A stretch of DNA of 40,922 nucleotides from Gemmatimonadota bacterium. GTDB lineage: Bacteria > Gemmatimonadota > Gemmatimonadetes > Gemmatimonadales > GWC2-71-9. The translations under genes were made by a program, and so were the position numbers. The notes below the pieces were generated by a model, which was given only the letters and a program-made list of their open reading frames with translations, searched no databases and was not told the origin of the DNA. The DNA is taken from positions 2,209,369-2,250,290 of the forward strand of contig CP070716.1 of the NCBI GenBank assembly GCA_020350425.1, in the 5' to 3' direction. Below, piece after piece: positions 32,893-40,922 of the stretch (position 1 is its first letter; the number at the start of each line of letters is the position of its first letter).

Positions 32893-33764
32893 GCGGTCTG
32901 CGCACCCTCCTCCGCGACCGCCGCGCCGCTGCCGGGTTCCTGGTGCTCGCGTGCTGCGGGACCCTCGCGCTGCTGGCGCCGCTGGTCGCGCCGGCCGACC
33001 CCCTGGCCCAACAGGACGTCCTGGCGACGCGCTACCTGGCGCCTCTCGCCGAGAGCCCCGCCGGCGTGCGCCACTGGCTGGGCACCGACGCCTTCGGGCG
33101 CGACGTGTTGTCGCGGCTGCTGTACGGCGCGCGGATTTCTCTGGCCGTGGGGCTGCTGTCGGTCGCCGTCTCACTGTTGGTCGGAATGGCGGTCGGCGTC
33201 CTCGCCGCCGCGCTGGGCGGTGTGGCCGAGCGCACTCTCATGGCCGCGACCGATGCCGCGCTGGCGATGCCCCGGATCGTGCTGCTGCTCGCCCTGATCA
33301 CGCTCTGGGAGCCGAGCCTCGCCCTGGTCGTGCTGGTACTCGGGTTCACCGGCTGGATGCCCCTCGCCCGGCTGGCCCGCGCCGAGGTGAAGGGCGTCCT
33401 CGGCCGGCCGTTCGTCGACGCAGCCCGGGCCTCGGGGGTAGGGCGCGGCCGGCTCGTGTGGCGTCACGTTCTGCCCAACGCGACCACCTCCGTGATGGTG
33501 GCGGCGGCGCTGGGCGTGGGCAACGCGATCATGCTGGAGGCGGGACTCTCGTTCCTCGGCCTCGGCATTCCGGCGCCGGCACCCTCCTGGGGCAACATGA
33601 TCGCGAGCGGCCGGGAGGCGCTGGTGAATGCCCCCTGGATCGCCACCTTCCCCGGCCTGGCGGTGGTGGTGACGGTCATCGCCACGAGCCTGATCGCGGA
33701 TGGGGCGCGCGACATGCTCGACCCGCGCACCCGCGAGGGGGGTGGCGCGGGCGCCGTCTCGTGA
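32889..33764 (+). CDS. ABC transporter permease, DppC/OppC-like
   Basis: The product has 291 residues from GTG 32889, overlapping the DppB-like stop as GTGA. The DppC N-terminus (LLRDRRAAAGFLVLACCGTL), the periplasmic HWLGTDAFGRDVLSRLLYGA motif, the EAA loop RPFVDAARASGVGRGRLVWR and the ending MLEAGLSFLGLGIPAPAPSW-GNM are all characteristic. It forms the second half of the channel. Its stop is 9 bases from the stop of a convergent small membrane-protein gene, so the plus-strand operon contains just two genes here. Confidence 0.93.
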   Translation: MSGLRTLLRDRRAAAGFLVLACCGTLALLAPLVAPADPLAQQDVLATRYLAPLAESPAGVRHWLGTDAFGRDVLSRLLYGARISLAVGLLSVAVSLLVGMAVGVLAAALGGVAERTLMAATDAALAMPRIVLLLALITLWEPSLALVVLVLGFTGWMPLARLARAEVKGVLGRPFVDAARASGVGRGRLVWRHVLPNATTSVMVAAALGVGNAIMLEAGLSFLGLGIPAPAPSWGNMIASGREALVNAPWIATFPGLAVVVTVIATSLIADGARDMLDPRTREGGGAGAVS

Positions 33765-33773
33765 GCGCGGTGG

Positions 33774-34280
33774 CTAGCCCTCCTCGTCCCCGAGCGGCAC
33801 GTCCGTGAGCTGGCGCTTCAGCGCCGGATGCTGCCGCATCAGGTACCATCCCATCGCGAGGGCCGCCGCCAGGCTAACGACGCCCACCTGCCACCAGGCC
33901 GATCCCGCCAGCAGCGGCTGCGCGAACAGCAGCAGCGCGGCGTAGATGTGCGCCGCCACGAAGATCAGCACGAAGAGAATCGCAAAGCGGGCCACCGGGT
34001 ACTCTTCGGCCTTCGTGACGAGCCATGAGGCGAAGACGCCCAGCGCCACGAACGCCAGCACGTGCACCATGTTGTAGGCCAGTATGGGCCCCGGCGTGAT
34101 CTCCAGCGCGGCCGGATCCTCCAGGCCATAGAACAGCACCGCGCCGAACATGGCGGGTGTGTAGAAGGGAGAGCGGCCCATGACAACATTGAGCAGCGCG
34201 AACAGCACCACCACGGTGAGGTAGCCCAGCAGGCCGGCGAACATGCCGCCCCTCAGGACGTCCTTGACCTCATCGCGCAT
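33774..34280 (-). CDS. Small four-helix membrane protein of unknown function
   Basis: The product has 168 residues from ATG 34280, chosen because AGGAGG lies 5 bases upstream; a GTG two codons earlier sits inside that site. Four transmembrane helices are predicted: GLLGYLTVVVLFALLNVVMG, MVHVLAFVALGVFASWLV, ILFVLIFVAAHIYAALLLFA and WWQVGVVSLAAALAMGWYLM, with a short polar tail. I do not recognise the family. It is in the same direction as the mannosidase, 55 bases downstream of it, and may be cotranscribed. Confidence 0.8.
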   Translation of the reverse strand: MRDEVKDVLRGGMFAGLLGYLTVVVLFALLNVVMGRSPFYTPAMFGAVLFYGLEDPAALEITPGPILAYNMVHVLAFVALGVFASWLVTKAEEYPVARFAILFVLIFVAAHIYAALLLFAQPLLAGSAWWQVGVVSLAAALAMGWYLMRQHPALKRQLTDVPLGDEEG

Positions 34281-34335
34281 GGGCACCTCCTGGCAAGAGG
34301 AACGACGGTCGCGCTAGGCGCTCGTGAAGACCGGC

Positions 34336-36990
34336 CTAGAGCTCCGTCAGGGCGAGCCGTTCCACGAGCACCGTGACGACCTCCCGCGGCCCGGCATCGA
34401 AGGTGATGCGATTGCCCCCCTCGGCGACCGTCAGCGCCCGCAGGGGTGTCTCGTCCAGCCTCGCGCACCGTGACTCTTCGACCGCGAACGGGAGCGTCCA
34501 GCCACCGCTCACACGCTCGCCGGTCAGGTTGACGCACCGCAGCACCAACCCCGTGCCGTCCTCGCTCGGCTTCACCGCCTTGAGGGCCAGTCCGTCCCCC
34601 GAGAGCGCCGGTCCCTCGACGAGTTCGGGGACGTCGGTCCCGTACGGCAGCATCAGACCGCCGAGCGGCGCGTGGAACTCCTCGGCGAGTCGCTCGAGCT
34701 CCTCCCACTCGGCGGGCACACTTGCCTCGTCCACGGCCACCGTGCTCACCGCCAGCTCCGCACGAAACCGACCGGGTTCCTGCGCCTGCGGCGTCGCCGT
34801 GGGCCAGCCGGCGTGCCCCGGTCGCGCCGCGAGCTCGCCCCGTGACAACTCGCCCACCGCTCTAAGCAGGGTCACGGCGACGCTCCCGTCACTGGTCAGC
34901 TCGAACTCGTAGAGCCCCCGCGCGAACACCGAGAGGGCACCGGGTACGCTGACGTAACGGTGCGCCGGCGCCGTATTGACCGGCCACTCGCGCTGGGAGG
35001 CCGAGGCCGCGTGCTCCACCGGGTGCCGCACGACGGGGCCGTACTGCGTGTCGGCGAGGTGCACCCCCCTCGGTTCGTTCTTTGGCAGCGGGAAATGCAG
35101 GCGCAACCGATGGTCCCCGGCCAGGTTGACGCCCTCGACGACGAAGCGCACGAGGCGCGACCCCGCGTCGAGCCGAGCGAACACCGTTCCCCGCGCGCGT
35201 CCCGGGACTTCGAAGTCCCGTGCGACGGCGGCCACCAACGGCCCACCCCACACCTCCCGCCCCCTGCTCCACCGTGCCGTGCGAGGCGCATCACCCTCCG
35301 TCGGCTGGAACGTGTAGGTGTCGCCGTCGTCGTGCTGGCTTACGACCGACGCAAGCTCAGGGAACCGGCGCCCGCTCCGCCGATCCCGCAACTCGAATCC
35401 TCCCCGCGGATCCGCCCCCACGTCCCCCCACTCGGCGGCCGCCCGGTGCCGCCCGCTCACCCACACCCGGTGGCGCTCGTCCTCCGGCCGGTGCCAGTCA
35501 CCCACCCGGTAGCTGCGCATGCCCAGCGCGGGCACATCGCGCGCCTCGAGGGCGACGCGAAACGCCGCTACCTCGTGCTGGATGGGATACTCCGAGGGGC
35601 TGTCGAGCCGGTGGTAGCCGCGGTACCAGCTGAGCGTCTGCAGCGGGACGGCGGTCCCGTCGGCGGCGATCAGCGCGGGCGGCGCGGGCCACTCGGGCGG
35701 GAGGTCCTCCTTCGGCGCGGGACGCCCGATGACCATCCGCTTCCGCGGCACGGTGAGCGTCGCCTCGACGACGCCGCTGCGAACGTGCGCCGAGGGATTC
35801 AGCACCGCGAGCGACGGCAACCAGGAGCCCTCGTCGCGCCGCGCCCGGCCGCGATCCTGCCCCAGCCGCTCGTGCACCGCATCCACCAGAACGGCCCGCG
35901 CCTGGGTGGTCACGCGCTCCGCGCGCGCCGCCGCCTCTCGCGCCACCGCGTCGTCGGTCGTTCCGCAAACCGTGTCGTGAAACGTGCTCTTCAGGTGCTC
36001 GCGCCACGCCGCTGCCAGCAGCGGGAGCCGATGGGCACCGCCCTCCACCCACGCCAGCGCCGCCTGCGGCTCCGCCCAGCGCAACAGCAGGCGCTCGCCC
36101 TCGGCGATCGCCTGCTTCAGCCGGGCCCGCGTCGACAGCGCTCCCTGCAGCAGCCACGAGTAGCGCGGAGAGAAGCGGAGCTCACCCCGCACCACGGGCG
36201 CCTCGACCCCCGCAGGCAGCGCCGCGAAGTAGTCGGCCGGCGAGCCGAGCGCGAAGTCGTACCCGGGCGCGAGGCCCCTGAGGCGGGCGGCGATCTGCCC
36301 GATGTCGGGTTGCAGGGCGTGGTGGTCGGCGCCGTTCATCGCGAGCAGTACCGGGACGGTCGCACGCCCCTCGAGCATCCCGCGCATTCCCTCCCAGCGT
36401 CGAGCCAGCGCCGTCGGATCCGCCGGGAGATTGGCCGCGACCTCGAACCCTGCCGGTGGGAAATGGTAGGTCAGCACCGAGCTCCCGTCGGGGCCGACCC
36501 AGCGGAAGAGGTCCTTGTCCTGGCCCGGCTCGCCCCCGTAGCCCCGCAGCACCATGGCGTGCTCGATGCCGAAGCCCGCGAGAATGGTCGGCAGCGCCGC
36601 GGGGTGACCGAACGCATCGGGGCTGTACCCCACGGGCATCCACCCGCCGTAGCGTCGCCCGTCCGCGCGGCCGGCGAGGAGGTTGCGCACGAGCGCCTCG
36701 TCCGAGACGAGCAGCTCGTCCGCGAGCACGTACCACGGGCCCACCACCAGTCGGCCCCCACGCACCAGCGCCTCGACGCGCGGGACCTGCTCCGGACGCA
36801 CCCGGAGGTAGTCCTCCAGCAGGATCGTCTGACCATCGAGGAGGAACCGCAGGGTGGCGTCCGACTGCAGTCGGGTGATCACGTCGTCCAGCAGGCTCAC
36901 CAGGCGCACGCGGAACCACGCCTCCGGCTCGTACCACTCGCGATCCCAGTGGGTGTGCGGGACGATGACGACTCGGCTGGCGTCGTCCAC
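34336..36990 (-). CDS. Glycoside hydrolase family 38 alpha-mannosidase
   Basis: The product has 884 residues from ATG 36990. The zinc-site signature VPHTHWDREWY is at residues 10-20 (His12, His14, Asp16 region). The nucleophile motif GYSPDAFGHPA follows, with Asp125, then a conserved FHDTVCGTTDD near residue 338 carrying another zinc histidine. The C-terminal beta-domain is present (HRLRLHFPLPKNEPRGVH, GALSVFARGLYEFELT, LVLRCVNLTGERVSGGW). GH38 enzymes remove alpha-mannose, or act on mannosylglycerate and related compounds in bacteria. There is no signal peptide, so it is likely cytoplasmic. It starts 3 bases after the FHA-protease stop. It could serve the glycan operon across the junction, but it is not in it. 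Confidence 0.93.
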   Translation of the reverse strand: MDDASRVVIVPHTHWDREWYEPEAWFRVRLVSLLDDVITRLQSDATLRFLLDGQTILLEDYLRVRPEQVPRVEALVRGGRLVVGPWYVLADELLVSDEALVRNLLAGRADGRRYGGWMPVGYSPDAFGHPAALPTILAGFGIEHAMVLRGYGGEPGQDKDLFRWVGPDGSSVLTYHFPPAGFEVAANLPADPTALARRWEGMRGMLEGRATVPVLLAMNGADHHALQPDIGQIAARLRGLAPGYDFALGSPADYFAALPAGVEAPVVRGELRFSPRYSWLLQGALSTRARLKQAIAEGERLLLRWAEPQAALAWVEGGAHRLPLLAAAWREHLKSTFHDTVCGTTDDAVAREAAARAERVTTQARAVLVDAVHERLGQDRGRARRDEGSWLPSLAVLNPSAHVRSGVVEATLTVPRKRMVIGRPAPKEDLPPEWPAPPALIAADGTAVPLQTLSWYRGYHRLDSPSEYPIQHEVAAFRVALEARDVPALGMRSYRVGDWHRPEDERHRVWVSGRHRAAAEWGDVGADPRGGFELRDRRSGRRFPELASVVSQHDDGDTYTFQPTEGDAPRTARWSRGREVWGGPLVAAVARDFEVPGRARGTVFARLDAGSRLVRFVVEGVNLAGDHRLRLHFPLPKNEPRGVHLADTQYGPVVRHPVEHAASASQREWPVNTAPAHRYVSVPGALSVFARGLYEFELTSDGSVAVTLLRAVGELSRGELAARPGHAGWPTATPQAQEPGRFRAELAVSTVAVDEASVPAEWEELERLAEEFHAPLGGLMLPYGTDVPELVEGPALSGDGLALKAVKPSEDGTGLVLRCVNLTGERVSGGWTLPFAVEESRCARLDETPLRALTVAEGGNRITFDAGPREVVTVLVERLALTEL

Positions 36991-36993
36991 GGC

Positions 36994-39069
36994 CTAGTTC
37001 AGCCCCAGCTCCGCCTTCGCCTCAGCCGGCAGGAGCGGTGGCAGCTTGGCGATCGGCACCGCGAACCCCATCCCCACCGCCTCGCGCAGGCCGGCCCGAT
37101 GCACCGCGACCACTTCACCGCTCGCATTGAAGATCGGGCTTCCGCTGGAGCCGCCCACCGTGAACCCGTCGAAGTTGACGACGTCGGCCGTCACCTTGCT
37201 GAAGATGCCCGCGCTCATCGAGGTGCGGACGGTGCGGGTCGCGTCGAGCGCATTGCCGAGGCCGGCCGGAAACCCGATGAGGGCCGCCGGCTCCCCCTGC
37301 CTGGCGTTCTGGCCGGTCCAGTCGACCTGCGGAACGTGCTGCCCGGTGAAGCCGCGCACCTTGAGCACCGCGAGGTCGGGGCCGGAGCTCTGCGCCGCGG
37401 CGACGAGATCGGCGCGCTGCATCAGCTTCTGGTCGGCCATGGTGACGTAGAGCGAGTCGGGCGCGCGCCCCTGCGGCACCGCGACGTGGCGGTTGGTCAC
37501 GAAGTACCCCGAGGCCGTGAGCGCAAAGCCCGAGCCATCGTAGATCTCGCCTCCCACGTACGCGGTCACCAGGCCAATCGCGCTCTGGTTGGCCTGCGCA
37601 ACGGCCGCCAGGTTGGAGCCGCGCATCGCGCGCATCTGCGAGCTGATCTGCGTGGACCGCTCCTCCGCATCCCGCACCGCCCGCCGCAGCGAATCGAGCA
37701 GGGCGCTCGACGTCCCGGCCGTGCTGGCCCGGTTCAACTCCGCCCGCACCCGCTCCAGCTCAGCCTGTGCCGCGCGGTTGACGGAGTCGCCCGCGGCGAG
37801 CTGCTCCGCCATCGAGGCCTCGGCGCGCCGGAGCGAGGCCTCCAATGAGCGGGTGTGCTCCTGCGCGTCCACCAGCGCTACGCGCAGGCTCTCGACCACC
37901 GCCGCCGGCGCCGACCCGACCCGCGCATCCTCCAGCTCCTGGCGCAGCCGGTCGTACTCGGCATCGGCGTCCGCCTGGATCGAGTCGCTCCGCGCCGCCA
38001 ACCGCTCCAGCGCGAGCCGCTGCTGCTCCTGGATCTCGCTCGTCGCCCGCTGCACCCGCCGCTCGCCGTACCAGTACATGCCACCGAGCGAACCGGCGAC
38101 GAGCACCACGAAGAACCACACGATCCACCGCGTGCGGCGCGCGCTCTTGCGGGAGGACTCGGCGAACAGGTCGCTGAAGAACTCCGTCGCACCCTTGCCG
38201 CCGAACGAGCGGCGGGCGCTCCCGACCTTGGCAGCGACCCGTTGCACCAGGGACTCGCGCCGCCGCTTCGCCTTCGGCGGCGGCGGCGGCGCCGCACCAC
38301 GCTGCCGACCCGCGGCTTGCGGGTCCGCCTCGCCAGGCCGCACGAGCTTGGCGACGACCAGCTCGATCCCCAGGGGACCGAGGCGGACTTGGGCGCCCGT
38401 GCGAAGTTCCTGCTCGCCGTGGACCCGTACGCCCCCGAGGAACGTGCCGTTGCGGCTCTGCGCATCGCGCAGCACCACCCTGCGGTCCGGCTTGAGGACG
38501 ATCTCGGCGTGCACCCGCGAGACGGAGGTGTCGTCGGACCCCACCGGCCGCAGCTCGCATTCCTTGCCGCGCCCAATGCGGATGCGGCCGCCCTGCGCCT
38601 CGAACTGCTCGCCGGTCCGCGCCTCCAGCAACACCACGTGCAGCTCGCTCGCGCCGGCAGCCGGCGGTGCGACCTCCTCCATGCTCTCGAGCGGCACGGT
38701 GGCCGCCGCGGGCTGCGCACCCAGCGGCCCCTCGGCCAACGTGTCCTCCGGCCGGTCCCGGCCCACCGCCTCCACTCGGTACTGCGGTCCCCTCGCGCCC
38801 AGGCGAATCACGCTGCCGGCCGCCACGGCGAGCGGGCTCCCCGGCTCCAGGCGTTCGTCCTCCAGGAAGGTCCCGTTGCGGCTCCCGGTGTCTTCCAGCC
38901 ACCACCGGCCATCGCGCTGGAAGAGCCGCGCGTGGCGGCCGGACACGACCTCGCTGCGAGCCCCCGTGACGGTGAGGTCGCAGTCGGGATTCCGGCCGAC
39001 GCGCACCTCCCCGGTGTGGAACTCGAGGGGCCGATCGGCCGCCAGATCACGCAAGCTGAGGTATGGCAT
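36994..39069 (-). CDS. Double-FHA, transmembrane, coiled-coil, trypsin-like serine protease
   Basis: The product has 691 residues from ATG 39069; TTG 39078 would add three residues. FHA domain 1 (about 1-100) has VGRNPDCDLTVTG, SGRHARLFQRDG and SRNGTFLED. FHA domain 2 (about 140-235) has IGRGKECELRP, VSRVHAEIVLKP and SRNGTFLGG. A basic linker follows, then one transmembrane helix (WIVWFFVVLVAGSLGGMYWY, about 318-337). An Ala/Glu/Arg-rich coiled coil spans about 340-500. The protease domain has a full triad: TNRHVAVPQ, SGPDLAVLKV and GGSSGSPIFNASG. FHA domains bind phosphothreonine, so the cytoplasmic end can read kinase signals while the protease lies outside. Loss-of-function residues are not seen. 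Confidence 0.9.
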   Translation of the reverse strand: MPYLSLRDLAADRPLEFHTGEVRVGRNPDCDLTVTGARSEVVSGRHARLFQRDGRWWLEDTGSRNGTFLEDERLEPGSPLAVAAGSVIRLGARGPQYRVEAVGRDRPEDTLAEGPLGAQPAAATVPLESMEEVAPPAAGASELHVVLLEARTGEQFEAQGGRIRIGRGKECELRPVGSDDTSVSRVHAEIVLKPDRRVVLRDAQSRNGTFLGGVRVHGEQELRTGAQVRLGPLGIELVVAKLVRPGEADPQAAGRQRGAAPPPPPKAKRRRESLVQRVAAKVGSARRSFGGKGATEFFSDLFAESSRKSARRTRWIVWFFVVLVAGSLGGMYWYGERRVQRATSEIQEQQRLALERLAARSDSIQADADAEYDRLRQELEDARVGSAPAAVVESLRVALVDAQEHTRSLEASLRRAEASMAEQLAAGDSVNRAAQAELERVRAELNRASTAGTSSALLDSLRRAVRDAEERSTQISSQMRAMRGSNLAAVAQANQSAIGLVTAYVGGEIYDGSGFALTASGYFVTNRHVAVPQGRAPDSLYVTMADQKLMQRADLVAAAQSSGPDLAVLKVRGFTGQHVPQVDWTGQNARQGEPAALIGFPAGLGNALDATRTVRTSMSAGIFSKVTADVVNFDGFTVGGSSGSPIFNASGEVVAVHRAGLREAVGMGFAVPIAKLPPLLPAEAKAELGLN

Positions 39070-39100
39070 GTGGCGCAAACTTACGGCCCACCCGGACCCG

Positions 39101-40078
39101 TCACCAGGCGAGCACGATGGATCCGAAGTTGCGGCTCTCCTCCAGGTACCGGTGCGCCGCTGCGGCCTCCCGCATCGGAAAGACTCGATCCACCAGGGGG
39201 CGGAGCGTACCTTCGGCGAACTGCGGGAGCACCAGCTCGGCGAAGCGCCGCGTGAGCACGGACTTCTCCTCCGACGAGCGGCTCCGCAGCACCGTGCCGA
39301 CGAGCAGCGCCCGCTTGCGCAGCAGCAGCCCGAGGTCGATCTCGGCGGTCCGCCCCCCGGTGAGGCCGATCACGATGATCCGGCCATGCTGCGCCAGGGC
39401 TTCCAGGTTCCCCTTGAGGTACGGACCACCGACCAGGTCGCAGATGACGTCGATCTGTCCGGCAAGCTCGGCACCATCGAAGCCGCCCCCGGTCTCGATG
39501 CCCCGAGCGAGCCCGAGCTCCCGGGCCGCACGCTCGAGCTTTGCCGCCGTGCGCGAGGTGCCGACGACCTCGGCCCCAGCGCCACGGGCGAGCTGGAGCA
39601 GGGCCAGGCCGACGCTGCTTCCCACGGCGTGGATGAGAACGCGGTCGTCGGCCTCGATCCCCACCTGCATGAGCGCGTCGTGCGCCGTTATGAAGGCCTC
39701 GGGTACGGCGGCCGCCTGCTCGAACGACCACGACTCGGGGATCGCGATCAGATGGCGGGCATCGACCGCCACATACTCGGCGTACGCGCCCCCACCCACG
39801 ATCCCCATGACCCGGTCGCCGGGGACCCACGCGGCCACCCGCTCCCCGACCGCCTCGACCACCCCGGCGTGCTCCAGCCCGGGGATGTCCCGGGGCACGC
39901 CATCGGGCGCGGGGTAGCGCCCGAGCCGCTGCAGCGCATCGGCCCGGTTCACCCCTGCTGCACGGACCCGTACCAGCACCTGGTGCGCCTCGAGGCGCGG
40001 GCGCTCCGCCTCCAGCGGCTCGAGCACCTCGGGTCCGCCCGGCCGTACGATGCGCACCGCCAGCATCGCTTCGCTCAT
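39101..40078 (-). CDS. NAD(P)H:quinone oxidoreductase-like medium-chain dehydrogenase (PIG3/QOR family)
   Basis: The product has 325 residues from ATG 40078, preceded by a GGGGGA purine run. The MDR features are VLVRVRAAGVNRADALQRLG, DIPGLEHAGVVEAVG and VMGIVGGGAYAEYV. The NADP-binding LIHAVGSSVGLALLQLARG is followed by GGPYLKGNLEALAQHGRIIV and KRALLVGTVLRSRS. Zinc-binding cysteines are absent, typical of the quinone-oxidoreductase (PIG3) branch. It reduces quinones or enones with NADPH. It is divergent from the pseudokinase gene, with only 34 bases between starts, and lies 31 bases upstream of the FHA-protease. Confidence 0.92.
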   Translation of the reverse strand: MSEAMLAVRIVRPGGPEVLEPLEAERPRLEAHQVLVRVRAAGVNRADALQRLGRYPAPDGVPRDIPGLEHAGVVEAVGERVAAWVPGDRVMGIVGGGAYAEYVAVDARHLIAIPESWSFEQAAAVPEAFITAHDALMQVGIEADDRVLIHAVGSSVGLALLQLARGAGAEVVGTSRTAAKLERAARELGLARGIETGGGFDGAELAGQIDVICDLVGGPYLKGNLEALAQHGRIIVIGLTGGRTAEIDLGLLLRKRALLVGTVLRSRSSEEKSVLTRRFAELVLPQFAEGTLRPLVDRVFPMREAAAAHRYLEESRNFGSIVLAW

Positions 40079-40112
40079 CGGCTTCCCCCTTCACTGTTAT
40101 CTTTGGGGCGCC
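40079..40112. promoter_or_regulatory. Very short divergent gap between oxidoreductase and pseudokinase genes
   Basis: Only 34 bases separate the two starts. TATCTT at 40098-40103 on the plus strand could be a -10 element, which would put transcription start within a few bases of the kinase-like ATG (near-leaderless). No good -35 is seen, and any -35 would lie in the oxidoreductase gene. Confidence 0.25.
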
Positions 40113-40922
40113 ATGACGTCGCCGGCAAGTCCAGCCCGCCCCCTGATCGATCCCTCGGTCGACCAGGTGGGCCTGTTCGAGTGTGCGCAGCGGAACTTCC
40201 TCGGCACGCTCGAGATCCTCCAGCTGGTCGCCGCGTCGCCCAGGCGGGCGCTGTTCGTGGCCCGCGACGTCATGCTGAAGCGGCGGGTCGTGTTGCGCGT
40301 GCATCTCCTGCCCGAGTCCACCTCGCGCGTCTGGTTCGAGCGCGAGACGGAGCTGCTGGCGGCGCTCGACCACCCGGTGCTGCGACCGGTGTACGCGGCC
40401 GGCTACCGCGCCGACTGGGCCTTCCGCATCGCCAAGTGGATCGAAGGGGAGAGCCTCATCGACGTGGTGGCCCGAGGGCCCCGGCCGATACCCTCCGTGC
40501 TCCAGCTCGCGCGCGATCTCGCGAGCGTGCTCGAATACGTGCACTCCCAGCGGATCGTGGTGCGCAAGCTCGCGCCGACGACGCTGATGGTCGAGAGCAC
40601 CGAGCGTACGTACGTGACCGACCTGCGCTTCGCCAACATCTGCCTGGATGTGGCGGGCCCGGACGACGACCAATTCGCCGAGCCCTTCCTCGCGCCGGAC
40701 GTGCGCCGCGGGAGTGCGGGTGAGCCCACGAGCGACATCTACTCCGCCGGCGCGCTGCTCTACTTCGCCGTGACCGGCGAGGCGCCGCCGCGCAACCCCG
40801 ACGAGATTCGGCCGCCGATCACGCTGCGCCCCACCTGCCCCAAGGCGCTCAACCGCGTGATCATGCGCGCCCTCCAGGCCGACCCCATGAAGCGGTACCT
40901 GACCGCCGCCGAGATGGCCGCG
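40113..40922 (+). CDS. Protein-kinase-fold protein, predicted pseudokinase (3' end outside window)
   Basis: Frame open from ATG 40113 to the window edge (270 codons seen, no stop). Kinase landmarks align in order: the N-lobe segment ALFVARDVMLKRRVVLRV, FERETELLAALDHPVLRPVY (helix C, Glu78), VVRKLAPTTLMV (catalytic loop), VTDLRFANI (DFG position), LAPDVRRG (APE position), SDIYSAGALLYFAVTGEAP (Asp208) and DPMKRYLTAAEM (Arg261). The VAIK lysine is Arg62, HRD is V150-R-K152, the loop asparagine is Thr157, and DFG is D170-L-R. The glycine-loop glycines are missing too. It is therefore predicted to be inactive as a phosphotransferase. It may act as a scaffold or regulator, possibly for the adjacent FHA protein. 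Domains beyond the edge cannot be seen. Confidence 0.8.
   Translation, partial: MTSPASPARPLIDPSVDQVGLFECAQRNFLGTLEILQLVAASPRRALFVARDVMLKRRVVLRVHLLPESTSRVWFERETELLAALDHPVLRPVYAAGYRADWAFRIAKWIEGESLIDVVARGPRPIPSVLQLARDLASVLEYVHSQRIVVRKLAPTTLMVESTERTYVTDLRFANICLDVAGPDDDQFAEPFLAPDVRRGSAGEPTSDIYSAGALLYFAVTGEAPPRNPDEIRPPITLRPTCPKALNRVIMRALQADPMKRYLTAAEMAA

Noticed and set aside
34960..37848. Long plus-strand open frame (962 codons) opposite the alpha-mannosidase
   Set aside because: Arg/His/Gln-rich composition, no domain, and opposite a gene with intact GH38 motifs.
37589..40723. Very long plus-strand open frame (1044 codons) opposite the FHA-protease and oxidoreductase genes
   Set aside because: It is antisense to two genes with clear domains and has Arg/Ser/Pro-rich low-complexity composition typical of GC-rich shadow frames.
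1..40922. CRISPR arrays, tRNA or rRNA genes, insertion sequences, phage or integration sites
   Set aside because: No regularly spaced repeats, cloverleaf patterns, transposase or integrase motifs, or terminal inverted repeats were seen on either strand.

Overview
The window is GC-rich, almost fully coding DNA from a Gram-negative aerobic bacterium. Genes are packed with 4-base stop/start overlaps, and GTG and TTG starts are frequent. A complete alternative complex III (actABCDEF), a sphingolipid-type gene set, a TonB-family protein and an FHA/kinase-like signalling region together suggest Gemmatimonadota or a relative. That placement is inference; there is no rRNA or other marker gene here. 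I see no tRNA, rRNA, CRISPR array, insertion sequence or phage gene. No gap between genes exceeds about 190 bases.

Layout. (1) 1-3483, plus strand: four coupled genes (the end of a serine-palmitoyltransferase-like enzyme, a GNAT-like acyltransferase, an NAD-dependent epimerase/reductase and an AUR1/PAP2-like membrane enzyme) that together look like a bacterial ceramide and phosphosphingolipid operon. (2) 3499-6133, minus: a His-rich secreted protein and a type I phosphodiesterase/alkaline-phosphatase-superfamily enzyme. Divergent from them is a Cys-rich YkgJ-like protein. (3) 7069-10097, minus: a secreted protein made of two copies of one unknown domain, coupled to a TonB-family protein. (4) 10266-14155, plus: a secreted VIT/vWA protein, an ECF sigma factor and its zinc-motif anti-sigma factor. 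(5) 14152-22900, minus: actA to actF, then an AhpD-like protein and XdhC. (6) 23084-31898, minus: a seven-gene coupled operon (solute-binding lipoprotein, GHMP sugar kinase, heparinase II/III-like lyase, TrmH-family RNA methyltransferase, class III aminotransferase, two amidohydrolase-fold proteins). It is divergent from two ABC permease genes (31897-33764), and the two start codons share bases inside GCATGC. (7) 33774-40078, minus: a quinone-oxidoreductase-like enzyme, a double-FHA/transmembrane/coiled-coil/trypsin-like protease, a GH38 alpha-mannosidase and a small membrane protein. (8) 40113 to the right edge, plus: a protein-kinase-fold protein lacking nearly all catalytic residues, a predicted pseudokinase.

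How the genes may work together. Region 1 would condense an acyl thioester with an amino acid, N-acylate the product, reduce or oxidise the backbone and add a head group. Region 5 is the quinol-oxidising module of the aerobic chain. Region 6 looks like an uptake and breakdown system for an acidic or amino-containing glycan or oligosaccharide, with unknown substrate. The best candidates for undescribed biology are the region 6 operon with its paired catalytic and degenerate amidohydrolases, the pseudokinase beside the FHA-protease, the duplicated-domain/TonB pair, and the ceramide-type operon with an AUR1-like terminal gene.
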